Assembly (NCBI RefSeq): GCF_004330295.1
Contig: NZ_SJOJ01000039.1
Span: 1-32,849 of the forward strand
DNA: 32,849 nt
Direction of reading: 5' to 3'
From: Rahnella victoriana
GTDB taxonomy: Bacteria; Pseudomonadota; Gammaproteobacteria; Enterobacterales; Enterobacteriaceae
Made by a program: the position numbers and the translations under genes. Under the pieces are notes generated by a model. That model worked only from the letters and a program-made list of their open reading frames with translations. It had not been told where the DNA came from and did no database searches. Of the stretch, positions 28,197 to 32,849 are shown piece after piece (positions within the stretch are counted from its first letter, which is position 1; every line of letters starts with the position of its first letter).

Positions 28197-29505
28197 ATCC
28201 AATTATCGTGTCGTGATCGCCCTGCTGCTGTTCTTTGCCGGTATGCTCAACTATCTCGATCGCGCGGCGTTATCAGTGATGGCACCGCTGATTAAGGGCG
28301 ATCTGCATATCAATGATGCGCAGATGGGGATCCTGTTCAGCGCCTTCTTTATCGGCTACTGCCTGTTTTGTTTTATCGGCGGCTGGAGTGCAGATAAATT
28401 CGGCCCGCGCAAAGTCTTCGGCGTCGCAGCCGCTTTCTGGTCAGTCTTCTGCGGCGCAACTGCGCTGGTGACCGGTTTCGCACATCTGCTGGTGGTGCGG
28501 GTTATGTTCGGTATCGGTGAAGGCCCGATGGGGACCACGACCAACAAGTCGATTTCTAACTGGTTCCCGCGTAAAGAGGTCGGGCGCGCCGTCGGTTTCA
28601 CCAATGCCGGGCAACCGCTGGGCGCCGCCATTGCCGCACCGATTGTCGGGCTGGTCGGGCTGCACTTTGGCTGGCGTATCGCCTTCGTGGTGATTGCCGC
28701 GCTGGGCTTTGTCTGGCTGGCGGCGTGGATGACGCTGTTCCGCGATAAACCTGAACAGCACCCGCGCGTCTCTGAGGAGGAGAAACAGCTGATTGCCAGC
28801 GATCGCCCGGCCACGCCGGTGAAAACTGGCCTGAAAGAGAAAGACGCGCACAGCCTGTGGTACTACGTATTTTCTAAACCTGTGCTGGGCGTGGCCGCTG
28901 CCTTTTTCTGCTTCAACTACATTCAGTATTTCTTCCTGTCATGGCTGCCAAGCTATCTCACTGACTTCCAGCATCTCGACATTAAGAGCATGAGCATTAT
29001 CGGTATTCTGCCCTGGCTGGGCGCCACTGCCGGCTTTATTGGCGGCGGGATTGTCGCGGATATGCTGTACCGCCGTACCGGCAATTTTCTGTTCTCACGT
29101 AAAGCCGTGATTTTCGCCGGTCTGATTATTGCTGCCGGTTGCGTGCTGATGACGGCCTACACCCGCAATACCGCAGGTGCCGTCTCGCTGATCACCGTCG
29201 CCAGTATTTTTGCTTACATGACACCGCAGGCATGCTGGTCACTGTTGCAGGATATCGTTCCGGCACACCGTATCGGAACGGCTGGCGGCTTCGTGCATTT
29301 ACTGGCGAATCTCGCCGGCATCTTATCCCCGAGCATTACCGGCTTTTTAATCCAGTACGGCGGCGGTTATCAGTCAGCCTTCATCCTGTCGAGCGGCCTC
29401 GCCATCATTGGCGTGATTGCGATGGCTATCCTCGTGCGCCAGAACAAAGTGAATGAATTGTTTGGCAAAAAAACGCAGCCTGAGGACGTTGTCACCGGCC
29501 ACTGA
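28189..29505 (+). CDS. MFS transporter, anion:cation symporter (hexuronate/hexarate) type
   Basis: An inner-membrane transporter of 438 residues with 12 predicted helices. The N-terminal block LNYLDRAALSVMAPLIKGDL, GGWSADKFGPRKVF (the MFS loop 2-3 motif) and GIGEGPMGTTTNKSISNWFP are typical of the ACS family that carries galactonate, glucarate, galactarate and hexuronates (DgoT, GudP, ExuT). Its ATG lies within the end of the enolase gene (8-bp overlap), indicating that the transporter imports that enzyme's substrate. No aldolase or kinase for the next step is in the window. Confidence 0.88.
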   Translation: MHKSNYRVVIALLLFFAGMLNYLDRAALSVMAPLIKGDLHINDAQMGILFSAFFIGYCLFCFIGGWSADKFGPRKVFGVAAAFWSVFCGATALVTGFAHLLVVRVMFGIGEGPMGTTTNKSISNWFPRKEVGRAVGFTNAGQPLGAAIAAPIVGLVGLHFGWRIAFVVIAALGFVWLAAWMTLFRDKPEQHPRVSEEEKQLIASDRPATPVKTGLKEKDAHSLWYYVFSKPVLGVAAAFFCFNYIQYFFLSWLPSYLTDFQHLDIKSMSIIGILPWLGATAGFIGGGIVADMLYRRTGNFLFSRKAVIFAGLIIAAGCVLMTAYTRNTAGAVSLITVASIFAYMTPQACWSLLQDIVPAHRIGTAGGFVHLLANLAGILSPSITGFLIQYGGGYQSAFILSSGLAIIGVIAMAILVRQNKVNELFGKKTQPEDVVTGH

Positions 29506-29595
29506 TCTGACGCTTTATCCTGTAAGCCCCTGTTCAACCTGTATTTGTGCTGATACATTGCAGGTTGAACATTGAGCAGATTTATAGGATGTAAT

Positions 29596-30621
29596 ATGCC
29601 CTCTTCAGACACCCCGCTGTTCCCGCCCGCCCTGAAAACCGGCGATACCATTGGTTTTTTCTCTGCTTCTTCCCCCGCTACCGCTACAGCGCCAAACCGT
29701 TTTATGCGCGGGAAAAAATTCCTGGAAGAAAAGGGATTTGTACTGAAAGCGGGTGCACTCACCGGACAATCTGATCACTATCGTTCGGGTTCCATCGCCG
29801 GACGCGCGGAGGAACTGAATCAGTTGATCCGTGACCCGAAGGTACGCTGTGTGATGTCGACAATTGGCGGTAATAACTCGAATTCCCTGCTGCCTTATCT
29901 CGATTACGATGCACTGCGCGCCGATCCAAAAATTATTGTGGGTTATTCCGATACGACGGCCTTGCTGGCCGGGATTTATGCGCAAACCGGGTTGATCACC
30001 TTTTACGGTCCGGCTCTGGTGGCTTCTTTTGGCGAATTTCCGCCGCTGGTGGATGAGACCTATGCCTCTTTTGCTGACATCCTGATGACCCGCCGCAATA
30101 CGCCTTACCGCTACGCGTTGCCGCCTTTCTGGACAGATGAAAAACTCAACTGGGATGATGTAACCCCGGTCAGAGCGAAAACCTTGTATGCCAACACCTG
30201 CCGTTTTCTCGGCAAGGGTCGCGTTGAGGGGCGAGTCATCGGTGGCAATCTGAACACAATGTCAGGCATCTGGGGCAGCCCTTATATGCCGGAAATCCGT
30301 CAGGGCGATATTCTTTTTATTGAAGACAGCCTGCTAAATATCGCCACGGTGGAACGTTCTTTTTCGATGCTCAAACTCAATGGCATCTTCGATCGCGTGG
30401 GTGCCATTGTGCTCGGTAAACATGAATTATTTAACCCTGCAGGAACAGGCAGACAACCCGCTGATGTGCTGCGGGAAGTCCTCAACGGACAAGATATCCC
30501 GCTGGTCGATGGTTTTGACTGCTGCCATACCCATCCGATGTTGACGCTGCCACTGGGCGCCCGTATTGCTGTCGACTTTGATCGCCAGCACGTGGATATT
30601 GTCAGCCCGTATTTGCAATGA
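29596..30621 (+). CDS. mccF: MccF-like serine peptidase (S66 LD-carboxypeptidase family)
   Basis: A cytoplasmic serine peptidase of 341 residues. With ATG 29596 as residue 1 the catalytic triad is S118 (IVGYSDTTA), E243 (FIEDS) and H311 (DCCHTHPM), the same numbers as in microcin C immunity protein MccF. W186, which in MccF stacks on the nucleobase of the substrate, is also present (KLNWDD). MccF cleaves the aminoacyl-nucleotide of microcin C and gives self-immunity; LdcA of the same family trims murein tetrapeptides. ATG 29596 was preferred over a TTG at 29572 because AGGA precedes it. No microcin biosynthesis genes are visible, so this would be a stand-alone resistance or housekeeping peptidase. 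Confidence 0.85.
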   Translation: MPSSDTPLFPPALKTGDTIGFFSASSPATATAPNRFMRGKKFLEEKGFVLKAGALTGQSDHYRSGSIAGRAEELNQLIRDPKVRCVMSTIGGNNSNSLLPYLDYDALRADPKIIVGYSDTTALLAGIYAQTGLITFYGPALVASFGEFPPLVDETYASFADILMTRRNTPYRYALPPFWTDEKLNWDDVTPVRAKTLYANTCRFLGKGRVEGRVIGGNLNTMSGIWGSPYMPEIRQGDILFIEDSLLNIATVERSFSMLKLNGIFDRVGAIVLGKHELFNPAGTGRQPADVLREVLNGQDIPLVDGFDCCHTHPMLTLPLGARIAVDFDRQHVDIVSPYLQ

Positions 30622-30629
30622 TCCTCCGT

Positions 30630-30663
30630 AAATCACGTACTACTAAAAATCCGTACGTGATTT
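30630..30663 (+). terminator. hairpin terminator after the MccF-like gene
   Basis: AAATCACGTAC and GTACGTGATTT form a perfect 11-bp stem with a 12-nt A/T-rich loop, 8 bp after the stop; the downstream arm ends in TTTATAT, a weak T-run. Bases 30664-30867 hold no gene; TTTATACT at 30752-30759 could serve as a -10 for the next gene. Confidence 0.6.
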
Positions 30664-30867
30664 ATATCTGTTCAGACGCCACACGATCTCCCTCATGAAA
30701 ATGACTTGTCTGTAAACATTTACGACAGGAATCTGTTTTTAAAATAGAACGGTTTATACTGGCGGTCCTGTCATGCGATATATAAATGAAAAATCCGACA
30801 GGGTGCGCATTGTTCTAATTACCTGAAGTGATGCGGAAGCAGGATATTCTAAACAGGGAGACGTGAG

Positions 30868-31713
30868 ATGCATATGAATTATCTGATTGAAAATCAAATT
30901 ATCTTCAATGCGGAGGATAACTCTCTTTCATTACGAGGCGATTCAGAAAGTAAGATCGCAGTATCGAATCCTGCACGTAGGATATTATTATTGCTCATTG
31001 AACAGCAGGGTATGGTTGTCGACCGTGAAACATTCTTTAAGAAAGTATGGGATGACTACGGCCTCACGGCAAGTAATAACAACCTCAATCATTGCATCAG
31101 TAAATTACGGAAAGTGATGGTTACGTTAGGCTATCTTAATGAGTTTATTGTTACTGTGCCCAAGGTTGGCTTTACCATCCGGAAAGAGATTGTCATTGAA
31201 CCTTGTATCAGTGACGAGACTGTCCCGACACCGGAAGTCCGGCAGAAAACAGCGCCGTATATTGACGAGATTATTACAGCGGCACCCCGGTTCCCGCGCG
31301 CCGATAAGGAACCCTGCTTCCGTCGCGACAAGCATCAGCAAGGCTTTGTGATCATTCTGTTAGTCACTACTGCGCTGACGGCATGGGTCTTTTTGATTCT
31401 GCACAATGGCATACGTGACCCGAAAGCGGAACTGAAGATCGCATGGTCCGGCGTTTGTGATTTGTATTCAACCGCACCGGTGACGTTATCCCGCAGAAGT
31501 GAGTTTATTACTCTGGCCAGTCAATTTCTTAAGGACAAGAATATTCCCTGTAAGTCAGGCGATATTTTAATATTCCAAAGCGAGCGTTTTTCGTCACCGA
31601 TAAACACCGGTTCAGTCCGTGATTTTATGGCGCAATGCAGCACCGACGATAATGACAAGGCTAACATTTGCATAAGCTATTATACAAATGACAGGACCAC
31701 GCATGACAAGTAA
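30868..31713 (+). CDS. membrane-bound winged-helix regulator (ToxR/CadC/MarT-like)
   Basis: A 281-residue one-component regulator. The N-terminal winged-helix DNA-binding domain of OmpR/PhoB type is at about 10-108 (NPARRILLLLIEQQGMVVDRETFFKKVWDD..., LNHCISKLRK, FIVTVPKVGF). A linker follows, then one transmembrane helix at about 159-178, then a C-terminal periplasmic domain with four Cys (C197, in IPCKS, AQCST and NICIS) that could form two disulfides, as in ToxR. AGGGAG precedes the ATG. The last 11 bp overlap the start of the next gene. Base composition is visibly richer in A/T than upstream. The regulated genes are unknown; the facing fimbrial operon is a candidate. Confidence 0.82.
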   Translation: MHMNYLIENQIIFNAEDNSLSLRGDSESKIAVSNPARRILLLLIEQQGMVVDRETFFKKVWDDYGLTASNNNLNHCISKLRKVMVTLGYLNEFIVTVPKVGFTIRKEIVIEPCISDETVPTPEVRQKTAPYIDEIITAAPRFPRADKEPCFRRDKHQQGFVIILLVTTALTAWVFLILHNGIRDPKAELKIAWSGVCDLYSTAPVTLSRRSEFITLASQFLKDKNIPCKSGDILIFQSERFSSPINTGSVRDFMAQCSTDDNDKANICISYYTNDRTTHDK

Positions 31714-32260
31714 TAAGAAAAATATGTTCTATGGCAGGAAGACTATTCTCTTGACTCTTCTTCCGGCGACTGCCCTGTTGCTATTCATTTTATATGAGAT
31801 TTTATCCCCTGCAGATCAGAATGCGTTTCCGGTAAATATACCGTGCCGGGGAAATATGATCGTAGAAGCACGGTATGATAATCAGAGAGCCAAAATGGTC
31901 AGTACATTGTATTTCAGCTTCCTTGATGGAAACAAAATTTTAGTTTCATTAAGTGGAACCGGGTACTTATACGACAAGGATGGCAATCTGATTGCACGTA
32001 AAACATTGCTGAGGAACATTTATTATCACTATGTTCACGAAAGCAAAAGTACCAACACGTATTCACTGACCAGTCGCCAGATAAACATCGACAGTGTTGA
32101 TGATATGGACTGGGGGATTTCATCCCTGCTGCTGATGAACAGCTTTTTCCTCAGTGGTCATACCGATACCCTGGTTCTGAAAAAATATGACGACAATACC
32201 TTGCTGATAGAAAGTAATCAGTCGCCATTTGCCCTGTGCATATTCAAAAAGAGTTTCTGA
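31703..32260 (+). CDS. FidL-like inner-membrane protein
   Basis: A 185-residue protein with one N-terminal transmembrane helix at about 15-35 and a periplasmic domain with two Cys, one in NIPCRGN and one in ALCIF near the end. This layout and the CRGN... and SPFALCIF segments resemble FidL-like proteins, encoded next to MarT-type regulators in Salmonella and other enterobacteria. ATG 31703 was chosen because AGGA lies upstream and the overlap with the regulator gene (11 bp) implies coupling; ATG 31688 is an alternative. It is probably the partner of the regulator, in the manner of ToxS with ToxR. That role is inferred from context. 25 of 60 bases at 31741-31800 are G or C. Confidence 0.7.
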   Translation: MTSNKKNMFYGRKTILLTLLPATALLLFILYEILSPADQNAFPVNIPCRGNMIVEARYDNQRAKMVSTLYFSFLDGNKILVSLSGTGYLYDKDGNLIARKTLLRNIYYHYVHESKSTNTYSLTSRQINIDSVDDMDWGISSLLLMNSFFLSGHTDTLVLKKYDDNTLLIESNQSPFALCIFKKSF

Positions 32261-32266
32261 CCCTAT

Positions 32267-32539
32267 TTATTTGTAATAGAGATACAGATGAAATCCGCAG
32301 GCCTGTGCATACCGGGAAAGCGTACAGAAACTGGCCTGTGCGGGCCTTTTTTCCAGACGGGTAATGGCTGGCGGCGTGACCCCGAGCCGTCTGGCCAGTT
32401 CTGTTTTACTTAATCCGGCATCTTCACGCAGGGTTTGCAGCAGAGCATTGATCTCGGATTCAGCGATAAGTTCGGGTGCCTGTGCGGTATAAACCGGTTC
32501 CTCAAGTGCCTGCGCCCGTAATTTTGCCGTTCTTAGCAT
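32267..32539 (-). CDS. XRE-family helix-turn-helix regulator at the end of a fimbrial operon
   Basis: A 90-residue protein with a Cro/CI-type helix-turn-helix at about 42-66 (LSKTELARRLGVTPPAITRLEK) and a short C-terminal strand region. Such sequences are found among HigA-like antitoxins, but no toxin frame lies beside it. It starts 25 bp after the stop of a pilin gene on the same strand, with GGAG before its ATG, so it is probably the distal gene of the fimbrial operon. MrpJ of Proteus mirabilis holds the same position and represses motility when fimbriae are made; similarity to MrpJ itself is not shown. It is convergent with the FidL-like gene, 6 bp apart, and no terminator is visible between. 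Confidence 0.8.
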   Translation of the reverse strand: MLRTAKLRAQALEEPVYTAQAPELIAESEINALLQTLREDAGLSKTELARRLGVTPPAITRLEKRPAQASFCTLSRYAQACGFHLYLYYK

Positions 32540-32564
32540 GTCATTCTCCGTTTCTTATCGGCTG

Positions 32565-32849
32565 TCAGTAATAATTAATTTTGACGATCACTGACGCATC
32601 AAACTGCCCGAGAGACAGCGCCCGGCCGGGGATCGCACTCAGTTTTGCAGTGAAATTTTTGGTCACCTCATTCACGTTATTCAGTGCGGCAAAGTCATCG
32701 TAACGGTTAAAGGTAATCGCCTGATCCTGATCGTTATAGAGCATCAGCCTGGCGCCGTTTTGCAGGTCAATCGCGGTGTTATCCAGCAACGGACTGGCGG
32801 TGGAAAACTCGGCCTGTAGCGAGAAATTATCCAGACACCCCTGTTTCAC
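32565..32849 (-). CDS. fimbrial (chaperone-usher) subunit, 3' part only
   Basis: The last 94 codons or so of a gene that continues past the window edge; the first codon seen (GTG at 32849) need not be the start. The C-terminus GQFDASVIVKINYY with its paired aromatic residues is the beta-strand signature by which usher-pilus subunits bind their chaperone. The preceding FTAKLSAIPGRALSLG also fits a pilin or adhesin domain. Whether it is the main pilin or a tip subunit cannot be told. It is followed by the XRE regulator gene, apparently in one operon. Confidence 0.75.
   Translation of the reverse strand: MKQGCLDNFSLQAEFSTASPLLDNTAIDLQNGARLMLYNDQDQAITFNRYDDFAALNNVNEVTKNFTAKLSAIPGRALSLGQFDASVIVKINYY

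Noticed and set aside
32267..32539. Toxin-antitoxin pair with the XRE protein as antitoxin
   Set aside because: Only 25 bp separate it from the pilin stop upstream and 6 bp from the convergent gene, leaving no room for a toxin.

Overview
The window reads as chromosomal DNA of a member of the Enterobacterales. Almost every protein in the first 26 kb matches its E. coli counterpart in length and in active-site numbering, and the order orn-rsgA-psd-mscM / epmA-frdABCD-blc-ecn-efp-epmB-yjeI-groL-groS-fxsA-aspA-dcuA-dsbD-yjdC-tRNA-Phe is the E. coli order read from the other side. The genes missing relative to E. coli and the type of intergenic palindrome suggest a Yersiniaceae-like genus (Rahnella, Serratia, Ewingella or similar). 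The genus is an inference, not a proof.

Region 1 (1-6.6 kb): a tRNA-Gly(GCC) and oligoribonuclease on the minus strand, diverging from rsgA, then the psd-mscM membrane operon. Region 2 (6.6-9.5 kb): a minus-strand pair, an NCS2 purine permease followed by an 8-oxoguanine deaminase. It occupies the place where E. coli has yjeM/yjeN/yjeO and probably salvages nitrogen from oxidised purines. Region 3 (9.7-17.1 kb): fumarate reductase frdABCD, flanked by the complete translation-factor module epmA, efp and epmB, with the stress lipoproteins blc, ecnB and ecnA in between. ampC and sugE are absent. Region 4 (17.1-26.4 kb): an intergenic palindrome, yjeI, groESL behind a clear sigma-32 promoter, fxsA, aspA-dcuA (aspartate to fumarate, and dicarboxylate exchange feeding fumarate reductase), dsbD and the TetR-type regulator yjdC. 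yjeH and cutA are absent.

Region 5 (26.5-32.8 kb) starts at a tRNA-Phe(GAA), a site related to the pheU integration hot spot, and is accessory in character. Directly behind the tRNA is a 59-bp direct repeat (58 of 59 identical, period 159 bp) made of the tRNA 3' end plus its terminator. Between the copies lie four consecutive perfect hairpins with 3-nt loops; the layout recalls the rtT repeats of the E. coli tyrT operon. Then follow an acid-sugar dehydratase-like enolase overlapping an MFS transporter, a MccF-type peptidase with its catalytic residues intact, an A/T-rich overlapping gene pair (ToxR/CadC/MarT-like membrane regulator plus FidL-like membrane protein), and, convergent to them, the 3' end of a chaperone-usher fimbrial operon ending in an XRE-type regulator.

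The strongest candidates for something not well described are the structured repeat behind tRNA-Phe and the MarT/FidL-like pair facing a fimbrial operon. The central 20 kb is ordinary core genome.
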